The notes: generated by a model not told the origin, from the letters alone. A DNA stretch of 64,000 bases from Micromonospora sp. WMMD812 (GCF_027497215.1 NZ_CP114904.1:1364001-1428000), one strand, 5' to 3'; positions 1 through 10,071 are shown, numbered from the stretch's first letter. Program-made: numbers and translations.

Positions 1-636
1 CCGGACGGGCACACACCGGCCGCGGTCCAGATCGCGATCGTGGCGGTGGTGGGCGTCGTCGTCGGGACCGCCTTCGGGCTCCTGGTGTCGCCCATGCACG
101 CCCCGCTGGTGGGGTGGGACGTGGCCGCCGCGACCTGGTTGGTCATCGTGTGGCGCAAGATCTGGCCGCTGGACCCGATCCAGACCGCCCGGCTGGCCGC
201 CCACGAGGACCCGAACCGGGCGATCCGCGACGCCGTGCTACTCGGCGCGTGCCTGACCAGCCTGGTCGCGGTCCTCCTGGTGATCGGCACCGCCGACACC
301 GTGCGGCCCGGCCTCCTCCGCGACCTGTTCGGCGGGTGGGGCGTGCTGAGCGTGCTGCTCGCCTGGACCGTGGTGCACACCGTGTTCGCCGCCCGGTACG
401 CCCGGGTCTACTACACGGGGCCCGACGGCGGCGTGGACTTCCACCAGCCGGACCCGCCGTGCTACGTGGACTTCGCCTACCTGGCGTTCACCGTCGGGGC
501 CACCTTCCAGGTCTCCGACACCGATCTGACCAGCATGGAGATGCGCCGGACGGTCCTGACCCACTCGATGGTGTCGTACCTGTTCGGAGCGTTCGTCATC
601 GCGGCCACGGTGAACCTGGTGGCCGGCCTGACCTGA
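1..636 (+). CDS. DUF1345 family integral membrane protein, 5' partial
   Basis: The reading frame is open to the first base of the window, so the true start lies upstream; a GTG at 40 is an internal candidate. The visible 211 residues hold about four hydrophobic segments and the DUF1345 hallmark near the C-terminus, where YVDFAYLAFTVGATFQVSDT is followed by MRRTVLTHSMVSYLFGAF. DUF1345 proteins are small bacterial inner-membrane proteins of unknown function. It is convergent with the next gene, and two GC-rich hairpins lie between them. Family assignment rests on the motif; no function is inferred. Confidence 0.8.
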   Translation, partial: PDGHTPAAVQIAIVAVVGVVVGTAFGLLVSPMHAPLVGWDVAAATWLVIVWRKIWPLDPIQTARLAAHEDPNRAIRDAVLLGACLTSLVAVLLVIGTADTVRPGLLRDLFGGWGVLSVLLAWTVVHTVFAARYARVYYTGPDGGVDFHQPDPPCYVDFAYLAFTVGATFQVSDTDLTSMEMRRTVLTHSMVSYLFGAFVIAATVNLVAGLT

Positions 637-668
637 CGGCGGGCGGCACCACGGCCCGGAAACGGGCG

Positions 669-757
669 GGCGCCCCGGCTCGCGAACCGCGACCGGGGCG
701 CCGCACCGACACCTGTCCCTGGTGGTCGGTCGCGGCCCGAACCGGGCCGCGACCACC
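669..757. terminator. Two stem-loops between convergent genes
   Basis: A 10-bp stem (669-678 with 693-702) is followed by a 12-bp stem (728-739 with 743-754). They lie between the DUF1345 gene (plus) and the gene ending at 892 (minus), the position expected for bidirectional termination. There is no clear U-tract, which is usual in high-GC actinomycetes. Confidence 0.5.
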
Positions 758-891
758 AGGCGGTTGTACGCCCGAACCGGGCGGGCTTGACTGCCGCGAT
801 CAGCATACATGCCGGCATCGTCCGAACGGTCATTAAAAGCCGGACTGTGGGCCAAGGCACTCCCACCGATCAGCTCTTCACCTGGGCGTGG

Positions 892-1557
892 TCACCTCAT
901 CACCTCGGCGTACCGCTGCTCCAGGTCCACCCGCGCGAGCGCGCCCACCAGCCAGGCGAGCCGCTCCGACTCGCCGCTGCCGGCCAGTCCGGCCAGGTCA
1001 CCGGCGGATCGGCCGAGCCCGAGCCGACGGGCCGCCACGAGTGCCCGTCGGTCCGCCACGGGCGCCACCTCACGCCAGAGCGCCTGCGCCTCACGGAGGA
1101 ACAACTCGACCACCTGACCGTCCACCCCGGGCAGCGCGGCGAGCAACTCCCGTTCCAGACGCGGGTCGTAGCGCGCCTTCACCCGCAGCCGCCGCAGATC
1201 ACCCCGGTACCGGTCGACCACGGTCTGGGCGAGGTCGCCCAGCGTGTTGGCGAGCGCGTCGACGTCGCCGCGTTGGCCGGCGTCGCGCAGCACCTGCACC
1301 CGCGACTCGTGCAGCGAGCGGGCCAGCCGGGCCGCACTGTCCCAGCCCCGCTCGCGCAGCGCCTGCGCGCTCTCCACCGCGCGCCGGAAGTCGCCCCGTC
1401 GGGAGAGCAGGACCGACAGGTAGAGCAGCTGGAAGAGGCTGGACGGATTGTTGGTGACCTGGAAGCCGTACTGTTCGGCGAAGCCGCGCCCACTGTCCGC
1501 GAGCCGGCGTACCAGGCGCTTCTTGTCCTCGATGCTGGAGATCGCAGTGCTCGGCAT
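892..1557 (-). CDS. Conserved hypothetical protein with HhH-GPD-like segment
   Basis: A 221-residue soluble protein without signal peptide or membrane segments. The N-terminal half is helical and charged (SIEDKKRLVRRLADSGRGFAEQYGF). Residues around 145-165 (LPGVDGQVVELFLREAQALW) resemble the helix-hairpin-helix segment of endonuclease III-type proteins, but no catalytic Lys/Asp pair or iron-sulfur cysteines are visible. It could be a non-catalytic DNA-binding relative. The ATG start has only a weak ribosome binding site. Function unknown; the HhH resemblance is by eye. Confidence 0.55.
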   Translation of the reverse strand: MPSTAISSIEDKKRLVRRLADSGRGFAEQYGFQVTNNPSSLFQLLYLSVLLSRRGDFRRAVESAQALRERGWDSAARLARSLHESRVQVLRDAGQRGDVDALANTLGDLAQTVVDRYRGDLRRLRVKARYDPRLERELLAALPGVDGQVVELFLREAQALWREVAPVADRRALVAARRLGLGRSAGDLAGLAGSGESERLAWLVGALARVDLEQRYAEVMR

Positions 1558-1597
1558 GCCGGCGACTACCCGCGCCGCCGCCGGTCACACTCCCCGC

Positions 1598-2551
1598 TCA
1601 GCCGTGCAGGCCACCGCTGCGGTCACGGGCCTTCAACCGGGTGGTGGGCAGCGCCGGGGCGGGCAGTGGCGGCGCGGGGTCGTCGGCGACGACGCCGAAC
1701 CGTCGCCCGGCCATCCACTCCTCCCGCGCGGCCGCGACCTCCTCGTGCGACCGGCCCACGAAGTTCCACCACATGACCAGCGGCTCCTCGAAGGGCGTGC
1801 CACCGAGCAGCAGCAGTTGACTGCCCGGCACGCCGCGCAGGGTGAGCCGGTCGCGTCCGGAGCCGAGGTACAGCAGCGCGCCCGGCGCGAAGGACACACC
1901 GTCGACCTCGGCCTCGCCGGACATGGCCAGCAGCGCGTACTCGAAGTCGGGACGCAACGGCAGGTCGACCGGCGCCGGTCCTGCCAGCTCGAGCTGCGCG
2001 CCGACCAGCGGGGTGTGCACCACCGCCGGCGACCGCTCTCCGCCGAGGTCGCCGACCAGCAGCGTGACCTCCACGTCGCCGTCCCGCCACCGGGGTAGCT
2101 TGGCGTGGTGGGCGAAGTCGGCGGCGCCGGCCCGCGCCGGGTCCGGCAGCGCCACCCAGAGCTGCACGCCGTGCATCACCGGCGGGTGCGCGTCGGGCGA
2201 CCGCTCGGAGTGCGCGATGCCGTGCCCCGACGTCATGACGTTGAGCTGGCCGGGGCGGATCGGCTGGACGTTGCCGAGGCTGTCCCGGTGGAGGATCTCC
2301 CCCTCCAGCAGCCAGGTCACCGTCTGCAGACCCGTGTGCGGATGCGGCGGCACCTCCATGCCGGGGCGCTCGGCCACGTCGTCCGGCCCGAAGTGGTCGA
2401 CGAAGCACCAGGCGCCCACCATTCGGCGCTCGCGCTGCGGCAGCAGCCGCCGCACCGTCGTGTACCGCCCGAGCGGCACGTCGTGGCCGAGCAGCAACAC
2501 GCTGCCGGGATCGACGGCGGCCACGCCAGGTGGTCGGGTCTGCGCCGGCAT
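1598..2551 (-). CDS. Pirin family protein (bicupin)
   Basis: A 317-residue cytoplasmic protein. The N-terminal cupin carries the pirin metal-site pattern: PPHPHTGLQTVTWLLEGEI around residues 58-76, with HGIAHSE further on (about 105-111). The C-terminal cupin (about 190-290) includes YLGSGRDRLTLRGVPGSQLL and WWNFVGRSHEEV, both usual in YhhW/pirin proteins. Members bind Fe or Ni and some act as quercetin 2,3-dioxygenase or as redox-responsive cofactors; which applies here cannot be read from sequence. The start at 2551 was chosen because pirin similarity begins at MPAQTR; the frame upstream is low-complexity. Confidence 0.88.
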   Translation of the reverse strand: MPAQTRPPGVAAVDPGSVLLLGHDVPLGRYTTVRRLLPQRERRMVGAWCFVDHFGPDDVAERPGMEVPPHPHTGLQTVTWLLEGEILHRDSLGNVQPIRPGQLNVMTSGHGIAHSERSPDAHPPVMHGVQLWVALPDPARAGAADFAHHAKLPRWRDGDVEVTLLVGDLGGERSPAVVHTPLVGAQLELAGPAPVDLPLRPDFEYALLAMSGEAEVDGVSFAPGALLYLGSGRDRLTLRGVPGSQLLLLGGTPFEEPLVMWWNFVGRSHEEVAAAREEWMAGRRFGVVADDPAPPLPAPALPTTRLKARDRSGGLHG

Positions 2552-2662
2552 TGATTCGGTACGCTCCACCGCCCGACTGTACGCTCCGCCCCGCCCGCCC
2601 CGACGGCGTTCCCCTGCCCGCCCTCTCCCGCGCTCGGCCAGGGCGGACCAGCGGATACGCCG

Positions 2663-2698
2663 CTGGCCGGCACCCCTTCGATTGGGGGTGCCGGCCAG
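2663..2698 (-). terminator. Terminator of lysozyme-like gene, copy 1
   Basis: A near-perfect stem of about 15 bp (ctggccggcacccc... with ...ggggtgccggccag) lies 45 nt beyond the stop codon of the 2743-3336 gene. The same hairpin occurs after copy 2 at 9418-9452, so it belongs to the duplicated module. Confidence 0.75.
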
Positions 2699-2742
2699 CG
2701 GCGTTGTTGTTCGTGTTCGGTTGTTGCTCGTGTTCGCTGGGG

Positions 2743-3336
2743 TCAGCTGTTCCAGTGCTGGGCGACGAGGTCGGCGGCCTGCTGCTCCCACTGCGCGTAC
2801 GCGTCGGGGTAGGCCGAGACCTGCACGGTCTGGGCGGCGTCGGTCAGCGGCATGTCGTGCCACCCGTCGACCTGCTTGAGGCCCTTGAGGAACGCCTGGG
2901 TGGAGTAGATCGGGTCGGTGATCTGCTCCGGGCTACCCCAACCCGAGCTCGGGCGCTGCTGGAACAGGCCCAGCGAGTCATGATCATTCTTGTCGCCGAG
3001 GTGGCCCAGGTTCTCCAGCTTCGACTCCTGCAGGCTGGTAGCGATCGAGATCACCGCGGCCCGCTCGTCCAGACCGGACTTCTTCGTCGCGGCGATGATC
3101 GCCTTGACGTTAGCGGTCTGCTCGTCGTTCAGGTCGATGCGCGACTGCGCGCCCTGCACACCGTGCGGGATCAGCTTGCCCGCGTCCACACCCGGCTTGT
3201 CCACGTGCACAACCGCGACGGGCTTGGCATCGACGGTGGGGGTGGCGGCGTGCGCGGCCACCGGACCGGCGAAGATCCCACCAGCGAAAGCCACACCAGC
3301 GATACCCAGAACACTCTTGCGCATGATCGTGTTCAT
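2743..3336 (-). CDS. Secreted lysozyme-fold (transglycosylase-like) protein, copy 1
   Basis: A 197-residue exported protein. A signal peptide (MNTIMRKSVLGIAGVAFAGG, cleaved near AHA-AT at about 30) precedes a compact domain with SIATSLQESKLENLGHLGD and SLGLFQQRPSSGWG, a pattern shared with actinobacterial lytic-transglycosylase-like domains; the Glu of LQES is the likely catalytic acid. It would act on peptidoglycan outside the cell. The start at 3336 has a good ribosome binding site (aaggag, 8 nt upstream). The protein is identical to that encoded at 9478-10071; the two genes differ at only two silent sites that I can see. Activity is inferred from family resemblance. Confidence 0.8.
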   Translation of the reverse strand: MNTIMRKSVLGIAGVAFAGGIFAGPVAAHAATPTVDAKPVAVVHVDKPGVDAGKLIPHGVQGAQSRIDLNDEQTANVKAIIAATKKSGLDERAAVISIATSLQESKLENLGHLGDKNDHDSLGLFQQRPSSGWGSPEQITDPIYSTQAFLKGLKQVDGWHDMPLTDAAQTVQVSAYPDAYAQWEQQAADLVAQHWNS

Positions 3337-4067
3337 CACAAAGGCTCCTTCGGGGGTGCACCCGCACACCAGACGGGGGACGGTGATGCGGGACGCGGCA
3401 CGCCCACGGCGTCCGCAAGGGGAAAGTCTGTAAACCGGGATCGACGAACTCGGGGGACGGTCCGCGACCCGGGGGTTCCGGTCGGGAGCGATGCTCACCG
3501 TGACCGGAGGGCCGGCGGGTGGTGGGCGGGGGTGCCGCACCGCGCCGGGTCCATATCCAACGACCGACAGCCCACCATCATTCCGGGGGCCAGGCCATCC
3601 GCGTCACCCGGCCAGGTCAGCCGCCGAGCGGCGCGCTACCTCGGCCGTCGCCCATGTTCAACGACCCCGGGCCGCCCACGATTCCAGCCCGGGGATGCCC
3701 CCGGTCACACGCCAAACCACCCACACCGGCCCAGCCGGCCCGAAACCACCGCCCCGCGTCTCGCCGGAACCGGACACCAACCCCAGACGGCCCCGGCCCG
3801 AACCGCAGGCCCCAGCCAACCGACCTGGGCGTCCGACAGCCGGTCAACCCGGAACCTCATGAATTCGCCCCCCGGCACCCCACCCGGTCATCCGCCGCAC
3901 CGGCACGAGACCGGACCTCAGCGGGCGCCCTTCGATGCCGACGGGTAGACCCAGATCCGCCTCCTTTAGAGCTGACAGCACAAACGACTCACCGGCCAGC
4001 CCAGCCGCCCGCCGGCCGGCCGGTCCGCTGGCACGCCGGCTCGTGAGGGATCAACCTCCTAGTCCAC
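3337..4067 (-). other. Long conserved upstream region of lysozyme-like copy 1, no gene
   Basis: About 730 bases without a convincing gene. It matches the region upstream of copy 2 (10072-10873) in long blocks separated by small indels, down to a shared 29-nt motif at 3962-3990. One copy of a roughly 55-bp unit that is triplicated in copy 2 lies near 3545-3600, and a diverged unit near 3655-3700. It probably holds the promoter and a long 5' leader for the minus-strand gene. Confidence 0.6.
3962..3990 (-). promoter_or_regulatory. 29-nt motif shared by both lysozyme-like loci
   Basis: Read on the minus strand it begins gagtcgtttgtgctgtcagc. It is identical base for base at 10845-10873, although flanking sequence in both directions has diverged. 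It lies 626 nt (copy 1) and 774 nt (copy 2) upstream of the start codons. The strict conservation suggests a promoter or transcription-factor site, but no standard -35/-10 pair is obvious. Confidence 0.4.
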
Positions 4068-4146
4068 CTCGATCAACACCAGGTCGCTGATAAGGCGGTA
4101 TCCGGCAGCCTCGGCTACCGCCATATCGGCCAACCGGAGTCGACCA
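4068..4146. repeat. Dispersed palindromic element, copy A
   Basis: Imperfect inverted repeat with the family core ggcggtatcc...taccgccatatcggc, flanked by gatcaac and gtcgaccaac ends. Related copies occur at 4220-4297, 11104-11181, 24901-25000 and, degraded, 47979-48056. All are intergenic or touch a gene end. Confidence 0.65.
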
Positions 4147-4219
4147 ACAGTCGGAGGAGCGGCTCGGCTGCAGGGTGCCCGGCAACCGGCGGGCGTGGGT
4201 GGGCGGCCATGACTGGCCT

Positions 4220-4297
4220 GATCATCACCAGTTCGCCCACATGGCGGTGTCCGACAGCCAGGGATACCGCCATCCGGGCGACACGGAGTGGATCATG
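4220..4297. repeat. Dispersed palindromic element, copy B, overlapping a stop codon
   Basis: Same family: gatcatcacc...catggcggtgtcc...ggataccgccatc...gcgacacggagtggatca. Its right end contains the stop codon of the MazG-like gene (4293-4295), so that gene ends inside the repeat. Copies A and B are about 70 bp apart. Confidence 0.65.
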
Positions 4298-4724
4298 ACG
4301 GACGGGCGCGCTCGGTCGGCTCGGGGGCGGCGCTGATCCGGTTGGTGACCTTGGCGGCGCACCGGTCGAGCACCGTGCGCGCGTCGAGCCCGAGGCTCTC
4401 GACGGCGACCAGCGCGGTGAAGGCGACGTCGGCCAGCTCCGCGGCCACGTCCTCTCGCGTGTGGGTGACGCCCTTGCGCGGGTTCTGCCCGAGCAGGCCG
4501 ATCCAGGCGCCCGCCGCCTCCCCCGCCTCCTCGGTGAGCTTGAGGATCCGGCAGGTCAGCTCCTGCTGCCCGCTGCCGTTGGCGGCGTCCAGCCAGGCGC
4601 GGGAGGCGCGTGCCGCGGCCCACACCCCGGCGTCGCCCCTCCGGACCGGATCGTCGCAGGTCCGGACCCCGTCGTCGCCCGTGCGGACCGGGTCGTCGCT
4701 CACCCGAGTTGAGTTGTCGTCCAC
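4293..4724 (-). CDS. MazG-like nucleotide pyrophosphohydrolase family protein
   Basis: The 110-residue core (WAAARASRAWLDAANG... to ...KVTNRI) matches the actinobacterial MazG-like family. It has the metal-binding pattern LKLTEEAGEAAGAWIG followed by EDVAAELADVAFTALVA (ExxE then ExxD). Such all-alpha enzymes hydrolyse nucleoside triphosphates to monophosphate and pyrophosphate; the substrate is unknown here. Two GTG starts are possible: 4724 (143 aa, chosen; includes a repetitive acidic stretch DDPVRTGDDGVRTCDDPVRR) and 4625 (110 aa, close to the usual family N-terminus). The 3' end lies inside palindromic element B. Confidence 0.75.
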   Translation of the reverse strand: MDDNSTRVSDDPVRTGDDGVRTCDDPVRRGDAGVWAAARASRAWLDAANGSGQQELTCRILKLTEEAGEAAGAWIGLLGQNPRKGVTHTREDVAAELADVAFTALVAVESLGLDARTVLDRCAAKVTNRISAAPEPTERARPS

Positions 4725-4779
4725 GGGCCCAGTGAACCGGACGGTCCCGACGGTCCGTACTCGGGGACGGTTGGCGTGA

Positions 4780-6159
<1,380 letters not shown>

Positions 6160-6202
6160 GTGGTCGGTCGGCCGGATGGCTGGTCGGCTGGTCAGCAGGC
6201 CA

Positions 6203-6231
6203 TTGACAGCGCTCGACGTCGGTCCTAGGTT
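6203..6231 (+). promoter_or_regulatory. Sigma-70-type promoter
   Basis: TTGACA (6203-6208), a 17-nt spacer and TAGGTT (6226-6231) give a near-consensus vegetative promoter. It lies about 75 bases upstream of the alpha/beta hydrolase start, so transcription would begin near 6238. Confidence 0.7.
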
Positions 6232-6305
6232 CAGGGCGCTACCGGCCGGTAGGCATCCGTCCCGCCTGGTCGCCTGGTGGGCGACACCGTCCGAGGGGGA
6301 GAACG

Positions 6306-7670
6306 ATGCTGTCCTCGTCCGCCCGCAGCCTCCGCCGCCTGCTCGCCGTCGCCACGACCCTGACCGTCGCGGTCGGGCTTGCCGGCTCCGCGCCAGCCAC
6401 CGCCGGCCGCGACCACGACGGTACGCGGCCACTGCCCGGCTACACGATCGAGAACCCGCCGCTGGCCCCGCTCGTGATCGGCGGTAAGCCCACGACGGTA
6501 CGCCAGGGCGTGCACCGCCACGCCGGCTACCTCATCGAGGTGCCCGCGCGGTGGAACGGCGACCTGGTGATGTGGGCGCACGGCTACCGGGGTCAGGAGA
6601 AGGTGCTCCGCACCGAGACACCCGGTTACGGCCTGCGGCAGCGCCTGCTGGAGCAGGGGTACGCCTGGGCCGCCTCGTCGTACGACCGCAACGGGTTCGA
6701 CATCCGGTCCGGTGTGCTGGGCACGAAGGACCTGGCCGACCACTTCGCGCGGACCGTCAAGCGTCCCCACCGGACGTACCTGACCGGAGTGTCGATGGGC
6801 GGGTACATCATCGCCCGCTCGCTCGAGCAGTACCCGGGCTACTACGACGGCGCGCTCCCGATGTGCGGGGTCCTCGGCGACCAGACGCTGCTGGACTTCT
6901 TCCTCGACTACAACCTGGTCGCCCAGACGCTCGCCGGGGTGCCCGCGTACCCGACGCCGCCGGACTACCTGACCAACGCGGTCCCGCGGATCCAGGTGGC
7001 GCTAGGCCTGGCCGGCCTCACCCCGACCGGACCGGACACCACCAACGAGCGCGGGAAGCAGCTGCGGGACATCACCGTCAACCGCTCGGGCGGGCCGCGT
7101 CCCGGCGCGACGGCGGCGTTCGCGGTCTGGAAGGACTTCCTCTTCGCGATCAGCGCCAGCACCGGCGGCGTCTCCCCCGCCGAGCGGCCGGGCCAGCTCG
7201 CCACCAACCTGTTCACCCGGTACACGCCGAACAGCCCGGTCAACGTGAACGCCACCGTGCCGCGGGTCGCGCCGGAGAACCTGCGGCAACGGCTGCTCCC
7301 GACGCTGACCGAAGTGCCCCGGGTCGCCGGGCGGCCCACCGCCCCGGTGCTCAGCCTGCACGGCCTCGGCGACCTCTTCGTACCGTTCTCGATGGAGCAG
7401 GCGTACGCCGACGACGTGGCGCGGCACGGCCGGAACCGGCTGCTGGTACAGCGGGCGATCCGGGCCGCGGACCACTGCGAGTTCACGGCGGCCGAGGCCG
7501 GCGCCGCCTGGGACGACCTGGTCTCCTGGGTACGCACCGGGAAGCGGCCGGCCGGCGACACCGTGACCGACCGGGCGACCGTCGCCCGTCCCGACTACGG
7601 CTGCCGGTTCAGCGACCGCGCCGCGTACGCCGCCGGTGCCGGCACCCGGCGCCTCTACCCCTCTTGCTGA
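6306..7670 (+). CDS. Secreted alpha/beta hydrolase
   Basis: A 454-residue exported protein. A signal peptide (RRLLAVATTLTVAVGLAGSA, cleaved near residue 33) precedes an alpha/beta-hydrolase domain with oxyanion strand WAHGYRG (90-96), nucleophile elbow GVSMGG (Ser163), a late acid in LHGLGDLFVPF and the catalytic His in ADHCEF near residue 398. The C-terminal DYGCRFSD...YPSC contains two cysteines that may form a disulfide. The substrate is unknown. The start is preceded by a gagggggaga ribosome binding site and a strong promoter. PhoD follows on the same strand after 66 bases. Confidence 0.85.
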   Translation: MLSSSARSLRRLLAVATTLTVAVGLAGSAPATAGRDHDGTRPLPGYTIENPPLAPLVIGGKPTTVRQGVHRHAGYLIEVPARWNGDLVMWAHGYRGQEKVLRTETPGYGLRQRLLEQGYAWAASSYDRNGFDIRSGVLGTKDLADHFARTVKRPHRTYLTGVSMGGYIIARSLEQYPGYYDGALPMCGVLGDQTLLDFFLDYNLVAQTLAGVPAYPTPPDYLTNAVPRIQVALGLAGLTPTGPDTTNERGKQLRDITVNRSGGPRPGATAAFAVWKDFLFAISASTGGVSPAERPGQLATNLFTRYTPNSPVNVNATVPRVAPENLRQRLLPTLTEVPRVAGRPTAPVLSLHGLGDLFVPFSMEQAYADDVARHGRNRLLVQRAIRAADHCEFTAAEAGAAWDDLVSWVRTGKRPAGDTVTDRATVARPDYGCRFSDRAAYAAGAGTRRLYPSC

Positions 7671-7736
7671 CGGTCCGGAAACCGCGGCGGAAGCGTCGGC
7701 GAACACTCGCCGTGCGGGGCAGCGCACGAGGCATCG

Positions 7737-9386
7737 ATGACGGTAGACACAGAAGCCATGACGAACACCCTCGACCGTCGTACCCTCCTGCGCGTGGCCG
7801 GCGCGTCCGCCGGCACCGCGGTGCTCGCCGGCGCCACCCTCGCGGCGGCCGGCCCGGCCCACGCGGCCGACGGCGCGTTCCGGCACGGCGTCGCCTCCGG
7901 TGACCCGCTGCCCGACGGCATCCTGCTCTGGACCCGACTCACCCCGACCGAGGAGGCGCAGCCCGGCTCGGGAGCCGGCCCCGACGTGGATGTGACCTGG
8001 CAGGTGTCCACGGACCCGGACTTCGCCGCCGTCGTGGCGTCCGGGTCGCTGCGCACCGGTCCGGCCCGGGACCACACCGTGAAGGTCGCGGCGACCGGCC
8101 TGACCGGCGCCACCACCTACTGGTACCGCTTCGGCTACGCGGGCGTCTGGTCGCCGACCGGCCGGACGATGACCGCTCCCCCGGCGGAGGCCGACATCGA
8201 CCGGCTGCGGCTCGGCGTCGTCTCCTGCTCCAACTGGGAGGCGGGATACTTCGCGGCGTACCGGCACCTGGCCGAGCGCGGCGACCTCAACCTGGTGGTG
8301 CACCTCGGCGACTACCTCTACGAGTACGGCAGCGGCGAGTTCGACGCCGGCGGCACGGTGGTCCGCGCGGTGCAGCCCGGGCACGAGGTGCTGAGCCTCG
8401 CCGACTACCGGATTCGGCACGCGCTCTACAAGACCGATCCCGATCTGCAGGCGCTGCACGCCGCGCTGCCGTGGGTGATCACCTGGGACGACCACGAGGT
8501 GGCCAACGACCAGTGGTCCGGCGGGGCGGAGAACCACACGCCGGGCACCGAGGGCCCCTTCGCGGACCGGCTCGCGGCGGCGCGGCAGGCGTACTTCGAG
8601 TGGATGCCGGTGCGCACCGGCGAGGACGGGGCGATCTACCGGCGGCTGCGCTTCGGCCGGCTCGCCGAGCTGTCCATGCTGGACCTGCGCACGTACCGCT
8701 CGCAGCAGGCCTCCGGCAACGCCGTCGACGACCCGGGGCGGACGATCACCGGTGACGGGCAGATGGGCTGGCTCAAGGCCGGCCTGGCCGCGTCCACCGC
8801 CAAGTGGAAGCTGGTGGGCAACCCGGTCATGATCGCCCGGATCGACGTCGGGGCGCTGCCGGCCTGGCTGCTCGGCCCGCTCGGCACGCTGCTCGGCGTC
8901 CCGCAGAACGGCGTGGTGCTCAACGGCGACCAGTGGGACGGTTACAACGCCGACCGCAACGAGCTGGTCGACCACCTCCGGGCGACCGGCACGCGGGACG
9001 TGGTCTTCCTGACCGGGGACATCCACACGTCTTGGGCGAACGAGGTGACCACCCGCGCGACGGGGCAGAACAACCCGGCCGCCGCCGAGTTCGTGGTGCC
9101 GTCGGTGACCAGTGACAACGTGAACGACTTCCTCGGCCTGCCCGCCGGCAACCCGCTCAGCGCGCTGGGTGCCGGGCTCGTCCGCTCGACCAACCCGCAC
9201 GTTCGCTGGACCGAGTTGGACGGACACGGGTACGGCGTCCTCGAGGTGACCCGGGACCGCTGCCGGATGGACTGGTACCACCTGGCCGACCGCACCCGGG
9301 CCACGACCAGCAGCCGCTGGGTGGCCGGCTGGTCCGTCGGCACCGGGTCGGCGAAGCTCCGCCGGGAGACCACGCCCCTGGTGTGA
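7737..9386 (+). CDS. phoD: Alkaline phosphatase D, Tat-exported
   Basis: A 549-residue PhoD-family phosphomonoesterase/diesterase. The twin-arginine signal is TLDRRTLLRVAGASAG followed by a hydrophobic stretch and AHA. An N-terminal PhoD_N beta-domain (FRHGVASGDPLPDGILLWTRL) precedes the metallophosphatase core with metal ligands in VVSCSNWEAGYFAAY, VVHLGDYLYEYG, ITWDDHEVANDQW and FLTGDIHTSW. The enzyme binds Ca and Fe and releases phosphate outside the cell. The ATG at 7737 has a gagg ribosome binding site; an in-frame ATG at 7758 is also possible. A strong hairpin follows. No PHO box was recognised upstream. Confidence 0.93.
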   Translation: MTVDTEAMTNTLDRRTLLRVAGASAGTAVLAGATLAAAGPAHAADGAFRHGVASGDPLPDGILLWTRLTPTEEAQPGSGAGPDVDVTWQVSTDPDFAAVVASGSLRTGPARDHTVKVAATGLTGATTYWYRFGYAGVWSPTGRTMTAPPAEADIDRLRLGVVSCSNWEAGYFAAYRHLAERGDLNLVVHLGDYLYEYGSGEFDAGGTVVRAVQPGHEVLSLADYRIRHALYKTDPDLQALHAALPWVITWDDHEVANDQWSGGAENHTPGTEGPFADRLAAARQAYFEWMPVRTGEDGAIYRRLRFGRLAELSMLDLRTYRSQQASGNAVDDPGRTITGDGQMGWLKAGLAASTAKWKLVGNPVMIARIDVGALPAWLLGPLGTLLGVPQNGVVLNGDQWDGYNADRNELVDHLRATGTRDVVFLTGDIHTSWANEVTTRATGQNNPAAAEFVVPSVTSDNVNDFLGLPAGNPLSALGAGLVRSTNPHVRWTELDGHGYGVLEVTRDRCRMDWYHLADRTRATTSSRWVAGWSVGTGSAKLRRETTPLV

Positions 9387-9417
9387 CGCCCGATCCGGGC
9401 AGTCACCGGACATGCTG

Positions 9418-9452
9418 CTGGCCGGCACCCCTCGGTGAGGGGTGCCGGCCAG
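9418..9452. terminator. Bidirectional terminator between phoD and lysozyme-like copy 2
   Basis: A 13-bp perfect stem (9418-9430 with 9440-9452) around a short loop, located between the convergent phoD and copy 2 genes. It has the same arms as the hairpin at 2663-2698. Confidence 0.8.
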
Positions 9453-9477
9453 CGGCGTAGTTGCTGTTCTGCTGGGG

Positions 9478-10071
9478 TCAGCTGTTCCAGTGCTGGGCGA
9501 CGAGGTCGGCGGCCTGCTGCTCCCACTGCGCGTACGCGTCGGGGTAGGCCGAGACCTGCACGGTCTGGGCGGCGTCGGTCAGCGGCATGTCGTGCCACCC
9601 GTCGACCTGCTTGAGGCCCTTGAGGAACGCCTGGGTGGAGTAGATCGGGTCGGTGATCTGCTCCGGGCTACCCCAACCCGAGCTCGGGCGCTGCTGGAAC
9701 AGGCCCAGCGAGTCATGATCATTCTTGTCGCCGAGGTGGCCCAGGTTCTCCAGCTTCGACTCCTGCAGGCTGGTAGCGATCGAGATCACCGCGGCCCGCT
9801 CGTCCAGACCGGACTTCTTCGTCGCGGCGATGATCGCCTTGACGTTGGCGGTCTGCTCGTCGTTCAGGTCGATGCGCGACTGCGCGCCCTGCACACCGTG
9901 CGGGATCAGCTTGCCCGCGTCCACACCCGGCTTGTCCACGTGCACGACCGCGACGGGCTTGGCATCGACGGTGGGGGTGGCGGCGTGCGCGGCCACCGGA
10001 CCGGCGAAGATCCCACCAGCGAAAGCCACACCAGCGATACCCAGAACACTCTTGCGCATGATCGTGTTCAT
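9478..10071 (-). CDS. Secreted lysozyme-fold (transglycosylase-like) protein, copy 2
   Basis: Encodes the same 197 residues as the gene at 2743-3336: signal peptide to about residue 30, then the LQES...LGLFQQRPSSGWG domain. The only nucleotide differences seen are silent (ttagcgg versus ttggcgg, gcacaac versus gcacgac). The ribosome binding site (aaggag) and the terminator hairpin are also conserved. Such low divergence next to a much more diverged upstream region implies recent duplication or ongoing gene conversion. Confidence 0.8.
   Translation of the reverse strand: MNTIMRKSVLGIAGVAFAGGIFAGPVAAHAATPTVDAKPVAVVHVDKPGVDAGKLIPHGVQGAQSRIDLNDEQTANVKAIIAATKKSGLDERAAVISIATSLQESKLENLGHLGDKNDHDSLGLFQQRPSSGWGSPEQITDPIYSTQAFLKGLKQVDGWHDMPLTDAAQTVQVSAYPDAYAQWEQQAADLVAQHWNS

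Noticed and set aside
3337..3960. c-di-AMP (ydaO) riboswitch upstream of the lysozyme-like genes
   Set aside because: Such riboswitches precede many actinobacterial wall hydrolases, but I could not find the conserved ydaO core in the leader; a covariance search would settle it.
7002..9428. 808-codon minus-strand frame opposite the hydrolase and phoD
   Set aside because: Antisense shadow typical of high-GC coding DNA; both plus-strand genes have complete, well-conserved domains.
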